Assembly (NCBI GenBank): GCA_030432695.1 | Contig: JAUILN010000007.1 | Coordinates: 372,001-436,000, forward strand | Direction of reading: 5' to 3' | Source of the DNA: a bacterium | GTDB lineage: Bacteria > Planctomycetota > UBA1135 > UBA2386 | DNA length: 64,000 bases | Shown: positions 8,874-16,701 of the stretch, piece after piece | Numbering within the stretch: position 1 is the stretch's first letter | Layout: every line of letters begins with the position of its first letter | Program-made: the position numbers and the translations under genes | Notes under the pieces: model-generated | The model's input: the letters and a program-made list of their open reading frames with translations, nothing else | The model's database searches: none | What the model was told of the DNA's origin: nothing

Positions 8874-9901
8874 GCACCAGGCGGGCACCGCGCGCGCGAC
8901 CGGAGCGCGAACCCTTCGAGATCGCGGGAGTCCGGGTGGAGGCCGGCAAGAGCCTCGACCTCGACGTGTTCGGTGCGCGCCTGCCGGCCGGAGGTGATCT
9001 GACGATTCCGCTGCGGGTGCTGCACGGCCGCCGCGACGGCCCGGTGGTGTTCGTGAGCGCCGCGATCCACGGCGACGAACTCAACGGAGTCGAGATCGCC
9101 CGCCGCCTGCTCGCCGAGGTCCGCCCCGGACGACTCGGCGGGACGTTGCTCGTCGCGCCGCTGCTCAACGTGTTCGGTTTCCTCAACCGATCGCGCTACC
9201 TGCCCGACGGCCGCGACCTCAACCGATCGTTCCCCGGCTCGAACCGCGGCCCCCTGGCCTCGCGCCTCGCCCACGCGTTCCTCACCGAGGTCGTCTCGCG
9301 GGCCCGTGTCGGCATCGACCTGCACACCGCGACCCGCGGCAGGACCAACCTGCCGCACATCCGGGCGGATCTCGACGATCCGTTCACCCGCGACTGCGCC
9401 GCCGCGTTCGGCGCCCCGCTGACCCTCCACAGCAAGAGCCTGGACGGCTCGCTGCGGGCAGCGGGTCGCAAGAGCAACACTGCGGTGATGGTCTACGAAG
9501 GCGGTGAGGCGCAGCGTTTCGACGAGTCGACGATCTCGACCGGCCTGCGGGGGGTGCGCCAGGTCCTGGCCCACCTCGGCATGCTGCGCAAGAACGTCCG
9601 CTCGACCTGGTCGACGGTCTCCCGCCAGTCGGCCTGGGTCCGGGCACCGCGCGGCGGCATCCTGCGGCTGACCGTGCGGCTCGGCTCCTCGGTGTCGAAG
9701 GGCGCGGTCATCGGCGAGGTCGCCGACGCGCTCGGCCGCGATCCGGCAGCGGTCAAGGCCACGGTCAGTGGCCGGGTGATCGGGATGCTGCTGGACCCCT
9801 CGGTGCATCAGGGCGACGCGGTGGTGCATCTGGCTCTCCCCGAGTCCGAACCGCTGCGCTGGGACGCGCCGTTCAGCGAGTCGCGCGAACGCCGGCGTTG
9901 A
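8870..9901 (+). CDS. Succinylglutamate desuccinylase / aspartoacylase family zinc hydrolase
   Basis: 343 aa from GTG 8870, overlapping rimK by 4 bases. The M14-like zinc fold shows the 'HGDE' motif ('IHGDELNGVEIA') near residues 64-72 and a later 'GIDLHTATRG' that supplies the third metal ligand. 'DLNRSFPG' is the substrate-binding segment typical of the family. The C-terminal part (about 255-335) looks like the biotinyl/lipoyl-like beta hairpin seen in some members. It is a standard partner of RimK-RimB cassettes and is presumed to hydrolyse an acylated or glutamylated amino acid. The last 29 bases overlap the 3' end of the convergent GT87-like gene. Confidence 0.88.
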   Translation: MSTRRAPRARPEREPFEIAGVRVEAGKSLDLDVFGARLPAGGDLTIPLRVLHGRRDGPVVFVSAAIHGDELNGVEIARRLLAEVRPGRLGGTLLVAPLLNVFGFLNRSRYLPDGRDLNRSFPGSNRGPLASRLAHAFLTEVVSRARVGIDLHTATRGRTNLPHIRADLDDPFTRDCAAAFGAPLTLHSKSLDGSLRAAGRKSNTAVMVYEGGEAQRFDESTISTGLRGVRQVLAHLGMLRKNVRSTWSTVSRQSAWVRAPRGGILRLTVRLGSSVSKGAVIGEVADALGRDPAAVKATVSGRVIGMLLDPSVHQGDAVVHLALPESEPLRWDAPFSESRERRR

Positions 9902-10991
9902 TGCGGGTCGCGGCCCAGGCGAGGCACACCACCGCGGCACAGGGCAGGCCGAGCCCGCCGTACCAACGCCAGCCGAGCAACCAGACCCACGGCACGGCCA
10001 GCAGTCCGAGCGCTGTGCGACACGACCAGGTCGAGATCCGATCCTCGGCGCGGGGCGCGACCAGCACCAGACCGGCGAACGCGAACTGCAGGTCGTTCGG
10101 CCAGGCGCTCGGCACCAGCAACGGCACGCCGCAGAGCGCGAGCGGCACCGCGTCGACAGCGCCCGCACGGGCGCGCGCCACCCAGGCGAACCAACCGAGC
10201 GCCGCGAGTTGGCCGACCGGTAGCAGCCAGACGTCGAGCCCGGCCCGCGCGCCGGCCGGAACCCGGAGCCAGCGCTCGGCGACGTGCACCACCGACTGCG
10301 AGTTCGGGTCGACGGCGAACTGATCGAGCATGCGGCGGACGTCGTGGACCAACGCCGACGCCAGATCGAGGGTCGCCGCCGGACCGAGCCACAGCGCGGG
10401 GAGTCCGAGCGCGAGCAGCGCCCCCGAGCCGCACGCCGCCAACCGCGACCGCCAGGACGGCAGGGCCGCGACCGCCAGCACCGCCCAGGGTTTGCACGTC
10501 ATCGCGAGGCCGAGGAGCAGCGCCGCGAGGCCGATCCTCCGGCGCACGATCGCCAGGCCGGCAGCGAGCGCGAGGCACGTCGCGAAGGTGCTCGACTGGC
10601 CCCACTTCAACGCGTGCAGGGTAGGCACCATCCCGAAGAAGGCGACACCGAGCCACGCCGCGGGCCACGCAGGCACCTCGGCCGCGCCGCTTCGCAGCTC
10701 GCGGCGCAGCGCGACGATCAGGCCGAGCGAGGCGAGCAGCGCGAGTACCGTAGCGCCCACGTACAGCTCCCAGGGCCGACCGCTCGCAGCGAGCCCCGCC
10801 ATCGCCACCGCCATCCCCGGCGTGAGTGTGCCGCCAGGCACGTGCTCGATCTCGCCAACGAGCAACCGCTCGCCGAACGGTAGATAGAAGCGCGCGAAGT
10901 CGGCGAACAGCGCGTCGCCGTGGTCGACGGAACGCACCGCCAGCAGCGGATCCCCGCCGAGCAGCACACCGCCCAGCGCGAGCGCGGCCAC
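9873..10991 (-). CDS. GT87/DUF2029-like polytopic membrane protein
   Basis: At least 372 aa with about nine to ten hydrophobic helices and few charges between them. 'HALKWGQSSTFATCLALAAGLAIVRR' and 'CKPWAVL' are typical of the DUF2029 / glycosyltransferase 87 family, which uses polyprenyl-phosphate sugars at the membrane. The first usable start is GTG 10991, but hydrophobic codons continue in frame upstream ('PVVVGVLIAV') without an ATG, GTG or TTG, so the true start may be a rare codon, such as CTG at 11042. It is the last gene of a minus-strand cluster with two PilT-like genes, 103 bases after the nearer one. Substrate unknown. Confidence 0.7.
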   Translation of the reverse strand: MAALALGGVLLGGDPLLAVRSVDHGDALFADFARFYLPFGERLLVGEIEHVPGGTLTPGMAVAMAGLAASGRPWELYVGATVLALLASLGLIVALRRELRSGAAEVPAWPAAWLGVAFFGMVPTLHALKWGQSSTFATCLALAAGLAIVRRRIGLAALLLGLAMTCKPWAVLAVAALPSWRSRLAACGSGALLALGLPALWLGPAATLDLASALVHDVRRMLDQFAVDPNSQSVVHVAERWLRVPAGARAGLDVWLLPVGQLAALGWFAWVARARAGAVDAVPLALCGVPLLVPSAWPNDLQFAFAGLVLVAPRAEDRISTWSCRTALGLLAVPWVWLLGWRWYGGLGLPCAAVVCLAWAATRINAGVRATR

Positions 10992-11094
10992 TGCGATCAG
11001 GACACCGACGACGACTGGGAGGCGGGCTTCGATGCCGCTCAGTCTGGCGGGTCCCGGGGCGCGAGCAAGCGGGGGTTCCCCGCCGCGTCGCCGG

Positions 11095-12177
11095 TCAGCC
11101 GCCCGACCGCACCACGCCGACGATGCGGTCGGGATTCTCGGCGTGCAGGCACGCCTCCTCGACGGTGATCTGGTGGCGCAGCAGCAGGTCGCGCAGGGAG
11201 CCGTCGATCGTGCACATGCCGAGCCCCTGGCCCTCGGCCATGATCTCGCGCAGGCGCTGGAACTTCGCCAGTCGGATCTGCTCCGCGGCCTCCAGGTTGC
11301 GCACCAGGACCTCGAAGACCGGCACCCGACCGTCGCCGTGGCGACGTCGGAGCAGGCACTGGCCCACCGCGCCGATCAGCGCGTCGGCCAGCCGTTCGCG
11401 CAGCAGCGCCTGTTCCAGCGGTGGAGCCAGCTCGGTGAGCTGCTGCAATGCCGAGGGAACCGAGCGCGCCTCGCAGGTGGCCAGCACCAGCATGCCGCGT
11501 TCGGTGGCGTCCAGCACGGAGCGCACGTCGGCCAGGGTCTCCAGCTCACCGACCGCGAGCACGTCGACGCCCTGCACCGCGGCATCGCGGACGCCGGCCG
11601 CGATCGACGCGACGTGCACCCCGACCTCGCGGTGGTGGACCAACGCGTTCTGCGGCCGGTAGACGTTGCTCACCTGGCGCTCGATATGCACCACGTGCGC
11701 GGAGCGCTGCCGGACGATCTCCTCGACCAGCGTGGCCAGCGTGCTGCGCCGGCCGGAGCCGACGAAGCCGGTCATCAGCAGCAGTCCGCGGCGTCGCAGG
11801 CCGACCAACTCGGTGAGCACACCCGGCAGACCGAGACCGTCGCAGGCCGGCGAACGCTCGGGAACGGCGGTGAACACGATGCCGAGCCCGGCCACGCCGC
11901 GGGTCACGGTGGTGCGGAACCGTTCGCCTTCCTGGCTGGTGTAGAGCAGGTCGACCGAGTGCCCGGCCGCGACCTGTTCACGCTGGTCGGCGAACAGCAG
12001 CTCCCGCGCGAGACCGTCGAGCAGCACCGCGGTGGGGATCTCCTCGTCGGACAGGGGCACCACCGCGCCCTTGAGCCGCATCCATGGCTGCAGGCCGGCG
12101 TGCAGGTGCAACGAACTCGCGCCGCTGCGCGACGAACCGGCGAGCAGTTCCTCCAGGCGAGGACGATCGAGGCTCAT
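11095..12177 (-). CDS. PilT-like protein with altered Walker A (pseudo-ATPase 1)
   Basis: 360 aa from ATG 12177, overlapping the upstream gene in ATGA. The whole length aligns by eye with PilT/PilU twitching ATPases: N-terminal 'ASSLHLHAGLQPWMRLKG' (the PilT 'SDLHL..G..P..R' motif), the core near 130-260 and the C-terminal 'GMCTIDGSLRDLLLRHQITVEEA'. Key residues are changed. Walker A reads G137-F-V-G-S-G-R-R-S-T, with Arg where the invariant Lys should be, and the His box (TLHT in PilT) reads 'ATCEA'. The Asp/Walker B box keeps 'AVGE'. ATP hydrolysis is therefore doubtful. Probable role: structural or regulatory partner in a type IV pilus-like or export machine. Confidence 0.8.
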   Translation of the reverse strand: MSLDRPRLEELLAGSSRSGASSLHLHAGLQPWMRLKGAVVPLSDEEIPTAVLLDGLARELLFADQREQVAAGHSVDLLYTSQEGERFRTTVTRGVAGLGIVFTAVPERSPACDGLGLPGVLTELVGLRRRGLLLMTGFVGSGRRSTLATLVEEIVRQRSAHVVHIERQVSNVYRPQNALVHHREVGVHVASIAAGVRDAAVQGVDVLAVGELETLADVRSVLDATERGMLVLATCEARSVPSALQQLTELAPPLEQALLRERLADALIGAVGQCLLRRRHGDGRVPVFEVLVRNLEAAEQIRLAKFQRLREIMAEGQGLGMCTIDGSLRDLLLRHQITVEEACLHAENPDRIVGVVRSGG

Positions 12178-13571
12178 GGCGTGACCTCCTGCGTGGGCTC
12201 GACCCCCGGAGCGGCACTGCGCCGACCGCTCTCGACGTGCGCCAGCACGGTCGACTTGTCGAATGCGAACTGAAAGGCCTCCTCGAAGCGGATCCGCTGC
12301 GCGGCGAGCAGGCGCACCAGGTCCGCGTCCATCGAGTGGCCGTTGCGGCGATCGACCGCGCGGAGCAGGGACTGCAACCGGTCGAGGGCGCCGCTGCGTA
12401 GCAGCTCGCGCGCGACGTCGTCGAACCACAGCAATTCGGTGGCCACGGTCGCCCCGCGGGCATCGGCGCCGCTCACGACCTGCACCGCCAGCACGCCTCG
12501 GAGGTTGGCCGCGAGCACCCGCCGGGTCCGGGCCTGTTCCGCATGCGGCAGCGCGCGCAGCGTGCGCCGCAGGCACGCCGACGCCGACGGAGCGCGGAAG
12601 CCCGCGACCACCAGCCGCCCCGAACTCGCGGCGTGGGCCGCGATGTCGAGGGTCTCGGCATCGCACTCGGAGACGAACAGCACGTCGTGACCCTCGCGGA
12701 GACCGGCCCGCAGGGCTGCCGCAGCGCTGGGACCACCATCGCCGATCCGCCGACCGACCACCATCGCTCGGGCACCGTCGTCTGGCTCGTCACCCGAATC
12801 GTCGCTTCCGGACCGCGATGCCGCGGCGCCGACCGACGTCGCGGAGAAGCCGGGCAGCGGGTATTCGAAGCTCTCGTCGAGGACGAGGATCGAACGACCG
12901 GGAACGCGGGCGGCCTCCCACAGCAAGGTCGCCATGGATTCGGTCAGGCCACCACCGGACTCGGCGGCGACCACCAGCAGGCCGTCACGAGAGGCGACCG
13001 TCTGCAGCACGCGTTCGTCGAAGGCCTCGGGCGCACGGACCGCGGCCGGGTGAAGGCGGACCACCACCGAGGTGCCGTCGAAGTGTCGGAACGCGCTGAT
13101 CCGGCCGCGGGCCGACCATCCACCCTGCAGCGGCATGGTGAGCGCCTGGCGAGAGGCCAGCCGCTCGAGCACGTCGAGACCCATCTGGCCACGTATGAAC
13201 TCCCAGACCAGGGGGCCTTCGACCGGCTCGTCGGCGAGGAGCACGAACCGACCGGTGACCCGAGCAACCGGACGCCGCCCCTCGGCCAGCACCAGCTCGC
13301 TCGCGCCCAGGTCGACCGCCGCGGTCAAGAACCGGCCGACGTCGCCGCTCTCGACGTGGAGGGTGGCGAACCGCGACGCGCGGCGCACCTTCTGCAACTC
13401 CAGCAGCTCACGGAGCGTGGACTCGCGGATCACCCCCTGCTCCACGAGGATCTGACCGAGCGGACGTCGCTGCGCGCCGGCCAGGGACTGCAGCTCCAGG
13501 CAGTGTCGGAGCGCCTCCTCGGAGACGATGCGGGTCTCCAGGAGCAGGTTGCCGAGTCGAGTGTCTTCCAT
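12174..13571 (-). CDS. MshEN domain fused to a degenerate PilT-like domain (pseudo-ATPase 2)
   Basis: 465 aa from ATG 13571. Residues 5-60 are an MshEN domain: first motif R5 to Q28; second motif P37 to Q60, with Pro replacing the expected Arg and an eight-residue spacer, so c-di-GMP binding is less certain than in the protein at 741-1340. The rest follows the PilT outline ('LGASELVL', 'GLLVVAAESGGGLTE', 'LRAGLREGHDVLFVSE', 'ASSGRLVVAGF', then 'LAANLRGVLAVQVV'). Walker A (about 203-211) has lost its Lys, GE is SE, and no His box remains. It overlaps pseudo-ATPase 1 by 4 bases, so the two are probably made in step and may pair. Confidence 0.78.
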   Translation of the reverse strand: MEDTRLGNLLLETRIVSEEALRHCLELQSLAGAQRRPLGQILVEQGVIRESTLRELLELQKVRRASRFATLHVESGDVGRFLTAAVDLGASELVLAEGRRPVARVTGRFVLLADEPVEGPLVWEFIRGQMGLDVLERLASRQALTMPLQGGWSARGRISAFRHFDGTSVVVRLHPAAVRAPEAFDERVLQTVASRDGLLVVAAESGGGLTESMATLLWEAARVPGRSILVLDESFEYPLPGFSATSVGAAASRSGSDDSGDEPDDGARAMVVGRRIGDGGPSAAAALRAGLREGHDVLFVSECDAETLDIAAHAASSGRLVVAGFRAPSASACLRRTLRALPHAEQARTRRVLAANLRGVLAVQVVSGADARGATVATELLWFDDVARELLRSGALDRLQSLLRAVDRRNGHSMDADLVRLLAAQRIRFEEAFQFAFDKSTVLAHVESGRRSAAPGVEPTQEVTP

Positions 13572-13641
13572 CCGCGGGTCGTCGCCAGTGTCGGCGAACC
13601 TCTCATCGAACCGACCGCGATCCCGCCTTGAGCGCGGTGGA

Positions 13642-14193
13642 TCACCTGCGCAGTCGGGCCACGAGGTCGGCGGCGCTGCCCGACCAGTCCCCGAGGACCT
13701 CCTCGCGCTGCGGGTCGCCGGGCCGAAACACCACCGGACCATCGAGCCTCACCTCGCCGTCGGCGGCGATGCGCGCTCCGACGGCGACGAGCAGCCGCCG
13801 ATCCCCGATCTCGCCGCGCAGCGGGCCGAGGTCGAGGGTCCGGTCGGCGAAGCGTCCCGTCGCCGCGAGCAGGAGCACGCCGCCACCGAGGTCGACGCGC
13901 ACCTCTTCGAGATCGAGCCCGTGCCAGAGACCGGCGAGGCCGAGCGGAGCCGTGGAACTCGCTGGCACCGCCCGCGCGGCGCGCCACGCCGGCCGCCCCG
14001 CCTCGGCAGCGAACCGCAGCCCATGGAGTTCCTCGACGGTGGGCAGGACCCGGCCCGCGACATCGCCGGGATGCGAGAGCCCGCCCGGGTGCGAGGCGCT
14101 ACCGAGGTCTGACGCCGGACGGAGCCGAACCGCGAGCAGCACGCCGACCGACACGGCGAACCAGGCAGCGACGACCGTCAGGTCACGGCGCAC
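13642..14193 (-). CDS. Small single-pass membrane protein of the PilT-like cluster
   Basis: 183 aa. One N-terminal membrane helix ('LTVVAAWFAVSVGVLLAV', residues 5-22) is followed by an outer region of about 160 residues without a recognised domain; beta-rich stretches such as 'GGVLLLAATGRF' and 'DRRLLVAVGARI' are visible. The bitopic shape recalls PilO/PilP-like or GspM-type scaffold proteins, but I cannot assign it to either. It lies 36 bases after the ZU5 lipoprotein gene and 70 bases before pseudo-ATPase 2, on the same strand. Confidence 0.7.
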   Translation of the reverse strand: MRRDLTVVAAWFAVSVGVLLAVRLRPASDLGSASHPGGLSHPGDVAGRVLPTVEELHGLRFAAEAGRPAWRAARAVPASSTAPLGLAGLWHGLDLEEVRVDLGGGVLLLAATGRFADRTLDLGPLRGEIGDRRLLVAVGARIAADGEVRLDGPVVFRPGDPQREEVLGDWSGSAADLVARLRR

Positions 14194-14229
14194 GGCAGCC
14201 GCCGGATGACGGGGATGCAGGAGCCGCGT

Positions 14230-16380
14230 TCACAATCGGATGAGGAACGAACGGGTGACGTCGATCCCGGCCTCGACCGTGCCGCGGGTCCGCACCGACT
14301 CGGCCCGCGCGCGCACCGCCCGGTCGCCGACCGGCTCGTCGGGGCCGTAGAGCCCGAACCGGTCCAGAACCACTTCCAACACGTTGCCGCGATGCGCCGC
14401 GGTGCCGGCGACCTCGCGGATCCGTCCGTCGAGCAGCACCCGGAGCGCCGGCCCTTGGCGCGTGGGCAGCACCTCGACCAGCAGCGAATCGCGGAAGCTG
14501 CGGTTCGCGACACCCCGTAGCTCGAACGAGTAGACGGTGGCCTGGTCGTCGCGAGGAGCGATCGGGCCGTCGGCGAGGTCGAGGCGGAAGGCCACCGTGT
14601 CGGCGCTCTCGGCGCAGAATACTCGCTCGATGTCGGTGGCCGGCAACGCTGCGCCGGCCACGTCGGCGATCGGGTCGGCGGGGAGGAGGGCCTCCGCGGC
14701 GGCGGGCCAGTCGGTGAGATCACCGTCGGCCACGACGACCGCCTGCGGGGGATCGAGTCGATCGACGAGACCGAGCACGTCGATGGCATCGGCGGTGGTC
14801 CACTCGGGACACAGTCCACCGAAGGTCGGATCGGGGAGCGACGCCGCCAACGGCAGGAAGCGGAACACCTGCGGGGCGAGCAGTCGGGGATCGAGTGCAC
14901 CCGATGCGAGCGGACGGAGGAAGTCGACCAGGAGACTGCCACCGATGCGGCCATCGAGCAGGATGCGCGTCGGGCCGTCGCCCTGCAGGGAGGCGGAAGC
15001 ACCGGACACGTTGGCACGCCACAGGTCGAAGCGTTCCGGCGTGAACGAGGCGGGCAGGATCAGCAGGTCGTCCTCCTGATCGTCGGTCTCGGCGGCGACC
15101 AGTTCGAAGGCCTGCAGCCAGTCGAACAGCGCGGCGCGCAATGCATCGATCGTGCGTTGGTCGGGCGTCGAGCGCAGCGTGCCGAGAGCCGGCTCCAGAC
15201 GCAGCGCGTCCTCCAGCGACGGCTGCTCGCCGACGACCTGCCGGGTGAAGAAGTTGGCATCGAGACCGAGATCGAGGTCGGCAGCCAACTCGACCAGGGC
15301 GACGGTCGCGGCCAGCAGCGAGCGCAGGAACAGCACGTCGGCGGCGTCCAGCTCCCGATCTCCGGGGAGCCCGCGAAGCAGCGGCGGGAAGCGGACCACC
15401 AGACTGCTGGTGGCCGGCACCGCGTCGAGATCGGCGAGCGACAGCTCGAGGACCGACAGGAACCGTTCGCGCAGGAAGGTCAGGATCTCGGCGTCGCCCG
15501 GCGCGGTCGCGGGCACCTCGAAGCGCGCGGGCCAGGTGCCGGTGCGCAGCCGTGCGGCCAGGGACCGGCTGCGCACGTCGAATCCGATCCGCTCCAACAC
15601 CTCGCCGACGCTGTCGAGACCGTCGGTGTCGTCACGCCGATCGTTCAACGCCACCAGCACCCGCGAGACCGCCCGGAACACGTTCGCGGCGGGCGAGAAG
15701 GGGTCGGCGAGCTGGGCTTCCGCGAACAGCAGGTCGGCCTCGACGACCGACGCATCGGTCAGTCGGGACAGGCTCTCGAAGCCGAGCTGGACCAGACGGA
15801 TCGCATCCTCGGGCAAGCGGGCCCGGTCGAGGATGCGGACCTGCAGATCGGTGAGGCTCCGGACCTCGGCCCGGAACACCTTGGTGTCCTCGCTGTAGCC
15901 ACCGAACTCGGCCGCGATCCCGAACCGACCGGCGCCATCCCCCGAACGCGCGGTCGGACGTTCTTCCGGGGGTCGGCTGGCGACGAACAGATCGTCGGGC
16001 GAACGGAAGCGCGGCAGCGGCACCGGCACTTCCAACAGGGCCGGCAACCGCAGGGTCCCGACGTCGGGGCGGATCTGGATCCGGTAGCTCGGCGACAGGT
16101 CGGAGGTGTCCGGCACGTCGATCGACGCACCGACGTCGATGCGGATCTCCACCAACCGCTCCAACGCGCCCGGCGGGATCTCGAGCCGGAACCCCTGCAG
16201 CGTGGTCCCGCCGTCACCCCGCAGCGTGCCGCCACCCGGACCGACCTGGGAGACGATCCGGCCCGAACCGACCGGCTGGTCGAGCGGTGACCCACCGCCG
16301 CCACAAGCCGTGGCCAGCACGAGGCATCCGAGGAAGCCGAGGGACGACGGTCGGATCGGGGAGCGGAGGAGCGGGAACAC
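14230..16380 (-). CDS. ZU5-domain lipoprotein, function unknown
   Basis: I choose GTG 16380 because the product then starts directly with a lipoprotein signal ('LGFLGCLVLATAC' lipobox, then GGGG); the frame is open further upstream but reads as non-coding Arg/Pro-rich sequence. About 716 aa. After the lipid-anchored Cys comes a ZU5-like module (about 40-130; 'GGTLRGDGG', 'LEIPPGALE'). Two helical regions resembling repeats and a C-terminal beta-rich part that I do not recognise follow. It is the first gene of a five-gene minus-strand cluster with the PilT-like pair, so it may be the envelope anchor of that system. Divergent from the EF-hand-like secreted protein. Confidence 0.75.
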   Translation of the reverse strand: MFPLLRSPIRPSSLGFLGCLVLATACGGGGSPLDQPVGSGRIVSQVGPGGGTLRGDGGTTLQGFRLEIPPGALERLVEIRIDVGASIDVPDTSDLSPSYRIQIRPDVGTLRLPALLEVPVPLPRFRSPDDLFVASRPPEERPTARSGDGAGRFGIAAEFGGYSEDTKVFRAEVRSLTDLQVRILDRARLPEDAIRLVQLGFESLSRLTDASVVEADLLFAEAQLADPFSPAANVFRAVSRVLVALNDRRDDTDGLDSVGEVLERIGFDVRSRSLAARLRTGTWPARFEVPATAPGDAEILTFLRERFLSVLELSLADLDAVPATSSLVVRFPPLLRGLPGDRELDAADVLFLRSLLAATVALVELAADLDLGLDANFFTRQVVGEQPSLEDALRLEPALGTLRSTPDQRTIDALRAALFDWLQAFELVAAETDDQEDDLLILPASFTPERFDLWRANVSGASASLQGDGPTRILLDGRIGGSLLVDFLRPLASGALDPRLLAPQVFRFLPLAASLPDPTFGGLCPEWTTADAIDVLGLVDRLDPPQAVVVADGDLTDWPAAAEALLPADPIADVAGAALPATDIERVFCAESADTVAFRLDLADGPIAPRDDQATVYSFELRGVANRSFRDSLLVEVLPTRQGPALRVLLDGRIREVAGTAAHRGNVLEVVLDRFGLYGPDEPVGDRAVRARAESVRTRGTVEAGIDVTRSFLIRL

Positions 16381-16701
16381 CGCAACCGATGATCGCGCCG
16401 TCGGCGGGGAGTGTCGAGAGGCGCGGTCCCGAGTGGGGAACCGTCGGCGAACCAGAGGCGCGACCCGCCGCACCGCAAGCGGCACCCGGAAGCAGGGACA
16501 CGGGACGCGTTCCGATCCTGGGCGCGAGGGCACGGGCTGGGCGCAATGGTCTCCCGTGACCCGGCCTCCAGGGCCGGACCGGGTCGGTTGTCACTCCAGA
16601 AATTCCCGCTACGTCTTCACACTCTCTTCTCGGCCGGGTCCGACCCTGCCGGATCCGCACATCCAACGCGGATCCCATCTTCCCCACCCCATCCCATCAC
16701 G
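16381..16701. other. Divergent intergenic region, 321 bases
   Basis: Contains the start regions of the ZU5 lipoprotein gene (minus) and the EF-hand-like secreted protein gene (plus). The only structure I see is the inverted-repeat element at 16495-16562. Open frames here are not protein-like in composition. Promoters for both genes must lie here, but none could be identified by eye. Confidence 0.5.
16495..16562. repeat. Dispersed intergenic element, inverted-pair copy A
   Basis: Left arm GGGACACGGGACGCGTTCC (16495-16513) and right arm GCAATGGTCTCCCGTGACCC (16543-16562) are imperfect inverted repeats around a 29-base core. The segment 16519-16562 matches 27754-27797 at 39 of 44 positions. The right arm also recurs upstream of rpiA (35582-35601). 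Non-coding by context. It could be a REP- or MITE-like sequence, or a conserved regulatory site. Confidence 0.6.

Noticed and set aside
8222..10168. 648-aa open frame on the minus strand
   Set aside because: Runs opposite rimK and the aspartoacylase-like gene; both have full family motifs, so this frame is a shadow.
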